A stretch of DNA of 31,681 nucleotides, taken from contig JAFABG010000020.1 of the NCBI GenBank assembly GCA_023426145.1, positions 1 to 31,681 on the forward strand. Direction: 5' to 3'. The notes beneath the pieces were generated by a model. It saw only the letters and a program-made list of their open reading frames with translations. It searched no databases and was not told where the DNA came from. Positions 23,552-31,681 of this stretch are shown here, one piece after another. The DNA is from Bacteroidota bacterium. Lineage in GTDB: Bacteria > Bacteroidota > Bacteroidia > Bacteroidales > Bacteroidaceae. Made by a program: the position numbers and the translations under genes. Positions within the stretch are counted from its first letter, which is position 1. The number at the start of each line of letters is the position of its first letter.

Positions 23552-26383
23552 ATGGTTACTCAAAGTGAACAAGTACTAGAAAATGGACTAATTAAAACTT
23601 TAATGGATATGAATTATGAATACGTCTCCATTAAAGAAGAAGATAATCTTTATGCTAACTTTAAAAAGCAGCTTGAAAAACACAATAAAAAAGAGCTTGC
23701 TCTGCATAAGAGAAAACATTTTACTAATAAAGAATTCGATAAGATTTGCATTTATCTAGAAGGAGGAACACGCTTTGAAAAAGCTAAAAAGCTTCGTGAT
23801 CTATACCCACTAGAAACTGAAGATGGAGAACGTATCTGGATAGAATTTCTTAATAAAAATAAATGGTGCCAAAATGAATTTCAAGTATCCAATCAGATAA
23901 CAGCAGAAGGAAGAAAACGATGTCGTTATGATGTAACAATCCTAATTAATGGGTTACCATTAGTTCAGATAGAACTAAAAAAACGAGGAGTAGAATTAAA
24001 AGAAGCTTATAACCAAATTCAACGTTATCACAAGACCTCTTATCATGGATTATTTGATTACATACAGTTATTCGTCATATCAAATGGTGTAAACACACGT
24101 TATTTCGCCAATAACCCTAATGGCGGTTATAAATTTACTTTCAATTGGACCGATGCAGAAAATATCCCTTTCAATGATTTAAGTAAATTTGCTTATTTCT
24201 TTTTTGACCAATGCAACTTAGGAAAAATGATAAGCAAATATATTGTATTGCATGAAGGAGATAAATGTTTGATGGTTCTCCGCCCTTACCAATTTTATGC
24301 AGTAGAACGTATTTTAGAACGCGTTCAGAACTCCAATAAAAACGGATATATATGGCATACAACTGGGGCTGGAAAAACTTTAACTTCATTCAAAGCCGCC
24401 CAATTAGTTTCAGAGCTTGATGGTATCGACAAAGTTATGTTTGTAGTTGATCGACATGATCTTGATACACAAACTCAGCAAGAATACGAAGAATTTGAAC
24501 CGGGAGCAGTTGATAGAACAGATAACACCTATGAACTTATTAATCGATTAAGTGGTAATTCTAAAATTATTATTACCACCATTCAAAAGTTAAACTGTGC
24601 GGTTACAAAAGATTACTACAACAAACATATTCAAGAAGTACGTCATCAGAAAGTTGTTATGATTTTCGATGAATGTCATCGCAGTCATTTTGGTGACTGC
24701 CATAAGAACATAGTAAAGTTCTTCAGTAACCTTCAAATTTTCGGATTCACTGGTACCCCTATATTTGTTGAGAATGCCAAACAAGAACATACCACAAAAG
24801 AGGTATTTAGCGACTGCATGCATCGTTATCTCATAAAAGATGCTATTGCCGACGAAAATGTACTAGGTTTCTTAGTTGAATATTATAAAGGAAAGGATGA
24901 ATCTGGAATTGATTATATGAATGAATCCCGCATGAAAGAGATAGCCAGATTCATTCTTACAAATTTTAACAAGTCAACAGTTGATGGCGAATTCAATGCT
25001 CTGTTCGCTATCCAATCTGTTCCCATACTATTACAATATTACAAAATATTTAAAGAACTCAACCCTAAAATTAAAATTGGGGCCGTATTTACTTATGCAG
25101 CAAATAGCAGCCAAGATGACGGACAGACAGGCATGAACCAAGGCTATGCTAATGATAAAGTTACGGCAGATGAGCTACAAGTTATTATGAATGACTACAA
25201 CGAAGCATTTGGCACATCTTTTACAACAGATAACTTTAGCGCATACTATGATGACATTAATCTACGCATGAAGAAAAAAAAGAAGGATATGGAGCCTTTA
25301 GATCTTCTTCTTGTCGTAGGTATGTTTCTTACTGGCTTTGATGCTAAAAAGCTAAATACACTTTATGTTGATAAGAACTTAGAATATCATGGATTACTAC
25401 AAGCCTTTAGCCGAACCAACCGCATACTAAATGAAAAGAAACGTTTTGGAAAAGTAGTATGTTTCCGTGATTTAAAAAATAATGTAGATGCTGCAATAAA
25501 ATTATTTAGTAACAATAATCCCGCAGATACAATTCTACGTGAACCATTTTCTGTTGTAAGAGAGCAGTTTAATGAGATTTCCTTAAAATTCAAAGAAAAA
25601 TATCCTAACATACAAAGTATTGACAAATTACAGAGCGAGTATGAAAAAAGAGACTTTGTATTAGCTTTTCGTGAAATTATAAAAAAACGGGCAGAAATGC
25701 AAATCTATGAAGACTTTGAACCTGACGACAAAGAATTCATCTTATCAGAACAAGAGTTCATGGATTTTCGGAGTAAATATTTGGATATTACCACCGGGGT
25801 AATTAACCCTAATCCTGAAGACAATAAAAATGTAGAAGACAAAGAGGTACCTCCCTACGGAAATGATGATAGAACCTTAGAAGACATAGACTTCTGCTTA
25901 GAGCTACTTCATAGCGACGTGATAAATGTAGCATATATTCTTACGCTCATCAATGACTTAGATCCTTCTAGCAGTGATTATCAAGAAAGGCGTCAGCAAA
26001 TTTTAGATACAATGATAAAAGATGCTGTCATGCGTAATAAAGCCAAACTTATAGATGGTTTTATTCGCCAAAACGTGGATAATGACAAAGATGGATTCAA
26101 TAAATCCAAATCAGATGGTTCAATTGACTTAGAAAGCAAACTGACGAATTACGTAAGCCAACAACGTAATGAAGCTATCAAACACTTAGCAAAAGAAGAG
26201 GGAATAAATGAATATGCTCTTATCACGTTTTTAAATGAATATGACTTCTTACAAAAAGAAAAGCCTCAAATACTTCAAGAGGAAATAAAAAATAAAAAAA
26301 TAGCATTAAAGGAGAGAAGAAAGTTACTCAAAAGAGTAATGGAGAAACTACATGCAATTATTAAGCAATTTAACTGGGAATAA
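23552..26383 (+). CDS. hsdR: Type I restriction endonuclease subunit HsdR
   Basis: HsdR translocates and cuts unmethylated DNA. The 943-residue protein has the PD-(D/E)xK nuclease core in RYDVTILINGLPLVQIELKK (about residues 130-150). The helicase motor includes Walker A TTGAGKT (about 268-274), DEAD-box-like DECHRSHFGD, FTGTPIF, and VGMFLTGFDAKKLNTLYVDK with QAFSRTNR. The C-terminal third is charged and helical and would dock on the methylase. Length and motifs are complete, so it appears active. hsdM follows after 15 bp. Confidence 0.95.
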   Translation: MVTQSEQVLENGLIKTLMDMNYEYVSIKEEDNLYANFKKQLEKHNKKELALHKRKHFTNKEFDKICIYLEGGTRFEKAKKLRDLYPLETEDGERIWIEFLNKNKWCQNEFQVSNQITAEGRKRCRYDVTILINGLPLVQIELKKRGVELKEAYNQIQRYHKTSYHGLFDYIQLFVISNGVNTRYFANNPNGGYKFTFNWTDAENIPFNDLSKFAYFFFDQCNLGKMISKYIVLHEGDKCLMVLRPYQFYAVERILERVQNSNKNGYIWHTTGAGKTLTSFKAAQLVSELDGIDKVMFVVDRHDLDTQTQQEYEEFEPGAVDRTDNTYELINRLSGNSKIIITTIQKLNCAVTKDYYNKHIQEVRHQKVVMIFDECHRSHFGDCHKNIVKFFSNLQIFGFTGTPIFVENAKQEHTTKEVFSDCMHRYLIKDAIADENVLGFLVEYYKGKDESGIDYMNESRMKEIARFILTNFNKSTVDGEFNALFAIQSVPILLQYYKIFKELNPKIKIGAVFTYAANSSQDDGQTGMNQGYANDKVTADELQVIMNDYNEAFGTSFTTDNFSAYYDDINLRMKKKKKDMEPLDLLLVVGMFLTGFDAKKLNTLYVDKNLEYHGLLQAFSRTNRILNEKKRFGKVVCFRDLKNNVDAAIKLFSNNNPADTILREPFSVVREQFNEISLKFKEKYPNIQSIDKLQSEYEKRDFVLAFREIIKKRAEMQIYEDFEPDDKEFILSEQEFMDFRSKYLDITTGVINPNPEDNKNVEDKEVPPYGNDDRTLEDIDFCLELLHSDVINVAYILTLINDLDPSSSDYQERRQQILDTMIKDAVMRNKAKLIDGFIRQNVDNDKDGFNKSKSDGSIDLESKLTNYVSQQRNEAIKHLAKEEGINEYALITFLNEYDFLQKEKPQILQEEIKNKKIALKERRKLLKRVMEKLHAIIKQFNWE

Positions 26384-26398
26384 AATTACATTAAATAT

Positions 26399-27943
26399 AT
26401 GAGCGAAGAACTACAACAAAAATTGCGCAGTCAATTATGGACTGTTGCCAATACTTTAAGAGGAAACATGTCTGCTAGTGATTTTATGTATTTCACTTTA
26501 GGCTTTATTTTCTACAAATATCTATCCGAGAAAATAGAACTTTATGCCAATGATATATTAGAAGAAGATCATATTACTTTCAAAGACGTATGGAATGGCA
26601 AGGATGAGGAATTAAAACAAGATGTAAAAGAGGAATGTATTCAAACTTTAGGTTATTTTATAGAACCAGAATATCTTTACTCCACCCTCATAGGGCTAAT
26701 CAGTAAGAAAGAAAATATTTTGCCATCTTTAGAACGTTCACTTAAAAAAATAGAAGATTCTACTATAGGACAGGATAGTGAAGATGATTTTGGTGGTTTA
26801 TTTTCGGATTTGGATTTAGCTTCTCCCAAACTAGGGAAGACTGCTGACGACAAGAATAAGTTAATCAGTGATGTATTGATTACACTAAATGGTATCGACT
26901 TTGGATTACAAGAAGCCGGAGATATAGATATTCTTGGGGATGCTTACGAATACATGATAAGCCAATTCGCTGCCGGAGCAGGAAAGAAAGCAGGAGAATT
27001 TTATACTCCGCAAGAAGTAAGTCAAATTTTAGCAGAGATTGTTATAACAGGTAAAGTGCGATTAAAAGATGTATTCGACCCTACATGTGGTAGCGGTTCC
27101 CTACTTCTTCGTACAGCAAAAAGTGGTAAAGCAGATTCTATTTTTGGCCAAGAAAAGAATCCGACAACGTTCAATCTTTGTAGAATGAATATGCTTCTTC
27201 ATGGTGTAAAATATAATGACTTTGACATCCAAAATGGAGATACATTAGAAGCCGATGCTTTTGGAGACAGGCAGTTTGATGCCGTAGTTGCCAATCCTCC
27301 TTTTTCCGCAGACTGGACTGCTGCTGATAAATTCAATAACGACGACCGTTTTAGTAAGGCTGGAGTATTAGCTCCGAGATCTAAAGCAGATTATGCTTTT
27401 ATCCTTCACATGATTTATCATCTCAATGATGGGGGAACAATGGCTTGTGTAGCACCACATGGAGTACTATTTCGTGGCGCTTCTGAAGGGAAAATACGCC
27501 AATTCTTAATTGAAAAGAAAAATTATATTGATGCTATTATTGGACTGCCTGCCAATATTTTCTATGGAACAAGTATTCCTACTTGTATTTTAGTAGTAAA
27601 GAAATGTCGTAAAGAAGATGATAGTATCCTCTTTATAGATGCTAGTAAGGAATTTGAAAAAGTAAAAACACAGAATAAGCTACGTCCCGAACATATTCAA
27701 AAAATTATCGACACATATCGTGAAAGAAAAGAAATAGAAAAATACAGTCATTGTGCGACTTTACAGGAAATTAAAGAGAATGATTATAATTTGAATATAC
27801 CTCGTTATGTAGATACTTTTGAAGAGGAAGAAGAAATAGACATCCATGCGGTCATGACCGAAATCAAAGAATTAGAAGGAAAACGAGCAGAACTAGATAA
27901 ACAGATAGATGTTTATTTGAAAGAACTAGGCTTAATCCAATAA
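26399..27943 (+). CDS. hsdM: Type I N6-adenine methyltransferase subunit HsdM
   Basis: The 514-residue modification subunit methylates adenine using SAM. The N-terminal helical domain (residues 1-150) starts with the usual LRSQLWTVANTLRGNMSASDF. The SAM motif FDPTCGSGSLLLR and catalytic VVANPPFSADW (NPPF) are both present, followed by GASEGKIRQFLIEKK and LPANIFYGTSIPTCILVVKK. The C-terminal helix (about 480-514) probably packs on HsdS. The gene ends 46 bp before hsdS. Confidence 0.95.
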   Translation: MSEELQQKLRSQLWTVANTLRGNMSASDFMYFTLGFIFYKYLSEKIELYANDILEEDHITFKDVWNGKDEELKQDVKEECIQTLGYFIEPEYLYSTLIGLISKKENILPSLERSLKKIEDSTIGQDSEDDFGGLFSDLDLASPKLGKTADDKNKLISDVLITLNGIDFGLQEAGDIDILGDAYEYMISQFAAGAGKKAGEFYTPQEVSQILAEIVITGKVRLKDVFDPTCGSGSLLLRTAKSGKADSIFGQEKNPTTFNLCRMNMLLHGVKYNDFDIQNGDTLEADAFGDRQFDAVVANPPFSADWTAADKFNNDDRFSKAGVLAPRSKADYAFILHMIYHLNDGGTMACVAPHGVLFRGASEGKIRQFLIEKKNYIDAIIGLPANIFYGTSIPTCILVVKKCRKEDDSILFIDASKEFEKVKTQNKLRPEHIQKIIDTYRERKEIEKYSHCATLQEIKENDYNLNIPRYVDTFEEEEEIDIHAVMTEIKELEGKRAELDKQIDVYLKELGLIQ

Positions 27944-27989
27944 TTTTTGTTCGTTACAAATCCTCAATGTTATTTTCTAGAAAAATAAA

Positions 27990-29189
27990 ATGATTATGGC
28001 AAATAATAACAATAAAGATAAATGTAATGTTCCCCATTTGAGATTCCCCGAGTTCAGTGGGGAGTGGGAAAAGTGTAAGGTTTCAGACTTGTTGGATTTC
28101 TATTCCACAAATTCACTTAGTTGGGAGCAGCTTGAATATGACACTAATGCCATGATGAATTTACATTATGGACTTATCCACGTGGGACTTCCGACTATGG
28201 TAGATTTGGCAAAAGATGAATTGCCTAATATAAAAGAGGACAATATGCCCAAGAACTTTGAATTGTGCAAAGAAGGTGATGTGGCCTTTGCGGATGCCTC
28301 GGAAGATACGAATGAAGTTGCCAAGACTATTGAGTTTTATAATATTGCAGGGAAAAACGTAGTCTGTGGATTGCATACAATTCATGGGCGAGACAATAAG
28401 CACAAAACTGTTGTCGGATTCAAAGGATATGCTTTCTCATCTGCTGCATTTCATAATCAAATAAGACGAATAGCGCAAGGAACAAAGATCTACTCAATTA
28501 GTACCAAGACTTTTTCTGAGTGCTACATTGGATTGCCATCAAAACCGGAACAGGATAAAATCGCGACCTTGTTTCGCCTTATTGATAAACGAATCGTTAC
28601 CCAAAACAAAATCATTGAGGATTTGAAAAAGCTAAAGTCCGCAATTACGGTAGTTGTATTTCAATCTATCAATAGTGTATCAATAAAGAAGTTAGGAGAC
28701 ATTGCAAAAATCACAAATGGCAATGGAGACGTACAAGATTCAAGTACAGAAAAGCAAGAAGGATGGTATCCTTTTTTTGACCGTTCAGAAGACATAAAAT
28801 GGTTTTCTAAATACTCTTTTGATAAAAAGGCGATTATTTATGCAGGAGAAGGGCAGAGTTTTTATCCTAGATATTACAATGGGAAATTTGCATTACATCA
28901 GAGATGCTATGCAATAACGGATTTCATTGAGGGTATTATACCAAAGTATTGTTTTTACTATATGAACACACTAAATTCTTACTTTGTAAGAAATGCTGTA
29001 GGTTCAACAGTCCCATCATTAAGGATGGATGTATTTGAAAAGGCAAAAATAAAATTACTATCAAGAGCACAGCAACAACAAATTTGTAATACATTTGATA
29101 TGCTTGGCAATAAGCTTGATATTGAAAAAAACATCTTATTATACCTGCACCAACAAAAGTCCTATTTGCTTCGTCAAATGTTTATATAA
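27990..29189 (+). CDS. hsdS: Type I specificity subunit HsdS, expressed copy
   Basis: HsdS chooses the DNA target. The 399-residue protein has the standard two target-recognition domains (about 25-175 and 225-365). They are separated by a helical spacer (KPEQDKIATLFRLIDKRIVTQ) and closed by a second one ending YLLRQMFI. It is the only hsdS segment here with an ATG in the conserved start region, and it lies directly after hsdM, so it is the one expressed in this orientation. Inverted repeats cover its start (28026-28077), centre (28598-28626) and tail, so its parts can be exchanged by inversion with the downstream segments. Confidence 0.92.
   Translation: MIMANNNNKDKCNVPHLRFPEFSGEWEKCKVSDLLDFYSTNSLSWEQLEYDTNAMMNLHYGLIHVGLPTMVDLAKDELPNIKEDNMPKNFELCKEGDVAFADASEDTNEVAKTIEFYNIAGKNVVCGLHTIHGRDNKHKTVVGFKGYAFSSAAFHNQIRRIAQGTKIYSISTKTFSECYIGLPSKPEQDKIATLFRLIDKRIVTQNKIIEDLKKLKSAITVVVFQSINSVSIKKLGDIAKITNGNGDVQDSSTEKQEGWYPFFDRSEDIKWFSKYSFDKKAIIYAGEGQSFYPRYYNGKFALHQRCYAITDFIEGIIPKYCFYYMNTLNSYFVRNAVGSTVPSLRMDVFEKAKIKLLSRAQQQQICNTFDMLGNKLDIEKNILLYLHQQKSYLLRQMFI
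28026..28077 (+). repeat. hsdS inversion repeat R1, left copy
   Basis: This 52-bp stretch, encoding NVPHLRFPEFSGEWEKC, matches the reverse complement of 31454-31505 at 50 of 52 positions. The two copies bracket 3.4 kb. Recombination between them would turn over the whole specificity block. Confidence 0.9.
28598..28626 (+). repeat. hsdS inversion repeat R2, central spacer copy
   Basis: Bases 28598-28619 are a perfect 22-bp inverted match to 30936-30957 in the right-hand hsdS. ATTGAGGATTTGA at 28614-28626 matches the minus strand of 29779-29791. The repeats fall in the helical spacer between recognition domains, the place where domain swapping keeps a working protein. Confidence 0.85.
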
Positions 29190-29203
29190 ACATCTGGCGA
29201 AGC
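29168..29203. repeat. Tail-to-tail inverted repeat between hsdS and the first silent segment
   Basis: Two 17-bp arms around a TA centre match at 15 of 17 positions. They encode LLRQMFI-stop on both strands, so the two genes end facing each other and overlap by 8 bp. Confidence 0.75.
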
Positions 29204-29793
29204 AGAAATTGTGTCTGCTTCTGTAAACAAATTAGAGAACGATATTCTATGTCTATCTTTTGTGATAGCACGGATATTCTCTTTGCAATTCTTGTCTGTT
29301 CGTCTAAACAAAAGACATGAATAGGAATATTGCACAAATTCTCAAAAGATAGACAAAGGCGCACACTACCTTCTAATCGTTTTTGCATTTCGATGAAAAA
29401 TTTATTTGTAGAAAAGAAATGCTCTATAAATTCAGGAACAATATTACTCTTTACGTCAAAACAAATATACATAGGACTAACAATCCCTACTCCATAACTA
29501 GTTAGTCGGGCAATAGAACCAACATTTATTCTTGCAGGATTGTATGCAAAATCATCTTTATGAACGACCTTATAATTTGATGTGTCATCACTGGCTACAA
29601 TTCTATCTTCAAATTGCTCGCTTTGATTTATGAACCCCTGTTTATTACTAACAGATAGAACATTGTTTGTAGCATTGTCTTTATTGCGTACAGAGACCTG
29701 TTTTATAACATCTCCCAAGCGATGAGAATTGGAAGAGTCACAATAAGACCTTTCTATAATTGCGGACATTTCTGTAGTCAAATCCTCAATCAA
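29182..29793 (-). CDS. hsdS: Silent hsdS half: one recognition domain plus C-terminal spacer
   Basis: This minus-strand segment encodes one target-recognition domain (HRLGDVIKQVSVRNKDN onward) and the C-terminal spacer DEQTRIAKRISVLSQKIDIEYRS, ending FLLRQMFI. It starts exactly at the central-spacer repeat. It has no ATG at the repeat (the nearest candidate is TTG at 29793), no promoter and no first recognition domain. It is therefore a stored cassette rather than a working gene. Inversion between 28614-28626 and 29779-29791 would move it into the expressed hsdS in place of the present second domain. Confidence 0.85.
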   Translation of the reverse strand: MIEDLTTEMSAIIERSYCDSSNSHRLGDVIKQVSVRNKDNATNNVLSVSNKQGFINQSEQFEDRIVASDDTSNYKVVHKDDFAYNPARINVGSIARLTSYGVGIVSPMYICFDVKSNIVPEFIEHFFSTNKFFIEMQKRLEGSVRLCLSFENLCNIPIHVFCLDEQTRIAKRISVLSQKIDIEYRSLICLQKQTQFLLRQMFI

Positions 29794-29800
29794 AGGGCTT
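29779..29800. repeat. Head-to-head junction of two silent hsdS segments with both R2 variants
   Basis: On the minus strand 29791-29779 reads ATTGAGGATTTGA, as in the expressed hsdS. On the plus strand 29783-29800 reads TCCTCAATCAAAGGGCTT, which matches the right-hand hsdS (minus strand, 30926-30909) at 17 of 18 positions. The two overlap by 9 bp. Confidence 0.8.
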
Positions 29801-30394
29801 GTAGATTACATCTTCACTTCATCAAAGTTTGATAAAGTCCCTTTTAAGGATTTGTATATTCGTGCTGGCGAAGGAGGTACGCCAACTACATCTAATTCGG
29901 AGTATTATGAAGATGGCACTGTCCCATTTATAAAAATTGATGATTTATCCAATAAGTATATTGTCTCAAATAAAGATTATATAACAGAGTTGGGCTTACA
30001 AAAATCATCTGCATGGATTATTCCTGTAAATTCCATCGTCTTCTCAAATGGCGCAACTATCGGAGCTATTTCCATTAACAAATACCCGTTATCTACAAAA
30101 CAGGGCATTTTAGGAATCGTGCCCAATGCGAACATCAATGTGGAATTCCTATACTACTTTATGACTTCTACCATGTTTCATCGAGCAGTAGAAAAAATTG
30201 TCACAGAGGGAACTATGAGAACAGCATACCTAAAGGATATAAATCATATTCAATGTCCCATTACAACGTTTCAAGAGCAAAATAGGATCGCCTTATTATT
30301 ATCTACTCTATCTTCAAAATTAGAAAATGAAGTTGCTGTACACAACAAACTCTTGAAACAAAAAATCTATCTGTTATCACAAATGTTTATATAA
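29783..30394 (+). CDS. hsdS: Silent hsdS half: one recognition domain plus C-terminal spacer
   Basis: From the central repeat the plus strand reads SSIKGLVDYIFTSSKFDKVPFKDLY, the usual entry into a recognition domain. It continues through GEGGTPTTSNSEYYEDGTVPFIKIDDL to the spacer QEQNRIALLLSTLSSKLENE and the end YLLSQMFI. No ATG precedes the domain; a TTG at 29852 lies inside it. It is a second stored cassette. Through the repeat shared with 30909-30926 it can be exchanged with the second domain of the right-hand hsdS. Confidence 0.82.
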   Translation, partial: SSIKGLVDYIFTSSKFDKVPFKDLYIRAGEGGTPTTSNSEYYEDGTVPFIKIDDLSNKYIVSNKDYITELGLQKSSAWIIPVNSIVFSNGATIGAISINKYPLSTKQGILGIVPNANINVEFLYYFMTSTMFHRAVEKIVTEGTMRTAYLKDINHIQCPITTFQEQNRIALLLSTLSSKLENEVAVHNKLLKQKIYLLSQMFI

Positions 30395-30410
30395 ACAGCT
30401 GCGATAACAG
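30371..30410. repeat. Tail-to-tail inverted repeat between silent hsdS segments
   Basis: Two 19-bp arms (CTGTTATCACAAATGTTTA and its partner) match at 16 of 19 positions around a TA centre. They encode the shared YLLSQ(M/L)FI ends of the two converging segments. Confidence 0.7.
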
Positions 30411-31493
30411 GTAGGTCTTCTGTGTTTGTAAATGACACAGTATCTCCCTTTCAATCTCTATCTTGTCCTCTATATTGGACAGATTGTTTGAATTTGAAAT
30501 TTGTTGTTCAATCGGAGGGCAGAAGATTTTGGCTTTACCATAATCCTTAAAATAGATATGAGGTATCGCCAATCCTGTTTTATACGGCTTAAAATTAAAT
30601 ATTTGCATGGCGAAGTAAATGTATTTCAAAGAATAGCCACTTTTGGCAGTTAATCTATTGAGAGTACTTATAACACTATATTCACCGTTTGCAAACCTAA
30701 CAGAACCAACTCCTGAACCATCCTTTATTATCAAAATTGATTCTCCCTTTACCTCTGCATTATCCATATAGCCACTTATTCTTGTTGCTCCATATACTGG
30801 GTAAATACCAACTTCAGATAGTTGGCTTTCTTGTATAGTGGAAGAATGGCAATCAAGGCAGTCTGCAATACGAGTATTTGCATCTGATGACGATAGGCCG
30901 GTTTCAATAAGCCCTTTGATTAAGGACTCGTATTTCTCAATGATTTTGTTTTGGGTAGCAATACGCTCTTCTATTAGTTGCAGTAATTTAGCTACTTCTG
31001 TTTGCTCTTTAGTGGACGGAATAGCAATTTTAATAGATTTAATTTGTTCAAAATTTAAGCCTTGTCTATTTCCGCCTGCTTGAAAACTATCTATTTGTCT
31101 TTGACCATAATTGGACAATAAAAAGTTGCAGAGAAATGAAGATATGAGATTTTCTTTAGTACGAATAATGCAGACATGCTGATTAACATTACCACCTACT
31201 ACTTGCTCATTCACTAATGCACTACGTCCAATAGATGCTCCTGTAATATTAAGCAGCACATCTTCTAATTTTAACTCTGTGCTCTTTTGACGTAGATGTG
31301 TCTCTTCGTCAATAAAAGCAATATCATCCAATATAAGATGTCCCAAGCCTACATTCTGACTACGAACAAAAGGATGCCCATCCGTTTTATACACTGATTC
31401 GCCTCCTCTTGGCGTCACACCACTACCCACTTTGATAGCCAATTCCCCAATCCTACACTTTTCCCACTCCCCACTAAACTCTGGGAATCTCAA
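30387..31493 (-). CDS. hsdS: Silent full-length hsdS lacking a start codon
   Basis: This segment encodes two recognition domains: RIGELAIKVGSGVTPRGGESV at the start, and DCHSSTIQESQLSEVGIYPVYG after the central spacer EERIATQNKIIEKYESLIKG. It ends YLLSQLFI. Its frame opens at TTG (31493). Upstream it reads NCYNVPHL and then meets TAA at 31515-31517, so there is no ATG and no promoter. It is placed as the mirror image of the expressed hsdS and would gain a start by inversion across R1. About 368 residues are otherwise intact. Confidence 0.87.
   Translation of the reverse strand: MRFPEFSGEWEKCRIGELAIKVGSGVTPRGGESVYKTDGHPFVRSQNVGLGHLILDDIAFIDEETHLRQKSTELKLEDVLLNITGASIGRSALVNEQVVGGNVNQHVCIIRTKENLISSFLCNFLLSNYGQRQIDSFQAGGNRQGLNFEQIKSIKIAIPSTKEQTEVAKLLQLIEERIATQNKIIEKYESLIKGLIETGLSSSDANTRIADCLDCHSSTIQESQLSEVGIYPVYGATRISGYMDNAEVKGESILIIKDGSGVGSVRFANGEYSVISTLNRLTAKSGYSLKYIYFAMQIFNFKPYKTGLAIPHIYFKDYGKAKIFCPPIEQQISNSNNLSNIEDKIEIEREILCHLQTQKTYLLSQLFI
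30936..30957 (-). repeat. hsdS inversion repeat R2, right copy
   Basis: This is a perfect 22-bp inverted copy of 28598-28619, in the central spacer of the right-hand hsdS (encoding TQNKIIE). Inversion here would swap the second halves of the two full-length hsdS genes. Confidence 0.85.
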
Positions 31494-31505
31494 ATGGGGA
31501 ACATT
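31454..31505 (-). repeat. hsdS inversion repeat R1, right copy
   Basis: This is the inverted partner of 28026-28077, with 50 of 52 bases identical. Homology fades just outside it, where the expressed copy carries its ATG and this copy has a stop. Confidence 0.9.
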
Positions 31506-31629
31506 GTAGCAATTTTATCCTTAATTCCGTAGCTTTACCTCGTTTTTTAAATTAATAAATCATTACTGTCCCGTAAAAATGGGTAAATAGTTCTTTGAAA
31601 TAATTGAAATATAGTCGTTTAAGTGGTGT

Positions 31630-31663
31630 TTTGAAATGAAACGGATTTGAAATTCTATTTTTG
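31630..31663 (+). promoter_or_regulatory. Outward promoter at the right edge
   Basis: TTTG (31630-31633) and TATTTTTG (31656-31663) match the Bacteroidetes consensus with a 22-bp gap. It points right, away from the hsdS block, toward a gene outside the window. The 124 bp between the R1 repeat and this site show no gene. Confidence 0.45.
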
Positions 31664-31681
31664 CAGTCGTAATAACGGCTG

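Noticed and set aside
29852..30394. An independent small restriction-specificity gene starting at TTG 29852
   Set aside because: Coding similarity continues upstream to the central repeat at 29783, and the domain would be cut; it is a silent cassette.
31560..31620. A second insertion-sequence end near ACTGTCCCGTAAAAATGGG
   Set aside because: It resembles some transposon ends, but no partner repeat or transposase frame is visible inside the window.
1..31681. CRISPR arrays and tRNA or rRNA genes
   Set aside because: No regularly spaced direct repeats, cloverleaf-like segments or rRNA-like stretches were noticed on reading both strands.

Overview
The window looks like a Bacteroidales chromosome (Bacteroides, Dysgonomonas or Paludibacter-like). 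It is AT-rich, several genes have the Bacteroidetes-type promoter (-33 TTTG, -7 TAnnTTTG), and the protein families fit that order. The genus cannot be fixed from the sequence alone.

Left flank (1-2143): the right end of an insertion sequence, probably IS982-type, abuts a SAM methyltransferase gene that has lost its start. A MmcQ/YjbR-like gene and a MerR-family regulator with a MerR-type promoter follow.

Nitrogen-fixation block (2151-19868): a long leftward (minus-strand) cluster reads nifH-nifI1-nifI2-nifD-nifK-nifE-nifN-nifB-[2Fe-2S] ferredoxin-nifV-modB-modC-nifX-like. It encodes a molybdenum nitrogenase of the anaerobe type: NifD carries an insert, NifK is short, and the two PII-like NifI switch proteins lie between nifH and nifD. 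The same cluster supplies FeMo-cofactor assembly (NifB, NifEN, NifX-like), homocitrate (NifV) and the molybdate permease and ATPase (ModBC). Upstream and on the same strand lie modA, a putative outer-membrane porin and a ModE-type regulator that has only its DNA-binding domain. A perfect CGTTATCTT-N4-AAGATAACG dyad, a likely ModE operator, sits in front of the porin-modA pair. Divergently on the plus strand, a NifA-like sigma-54 activator is followed by an acetyltransferase and a small helical protein in an apparent operon. No nifS, nifU, nifF or nifJ is present.

Middle (19913-23385): an AzoR-type flavin oxidoreductase, a TrmH/SpoU RNA methyltransferase, a decayed reading frame, and a hipBA toxin-antitoxin pair.

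Right end (23552-31681): a type I restriction-modification system with hsdR, hsdM and an expressed hsdS, followed by three further hsdS segments that lack usable starts. They alternate in orientation and share inverted repeats at the start, centre and tail of the gene. This is the architecture of a DNA-inversion shufflon that changes methylation specificity. No recombinase is inside the window, but a promoter at the right edge points outward toward a gene beyond it.
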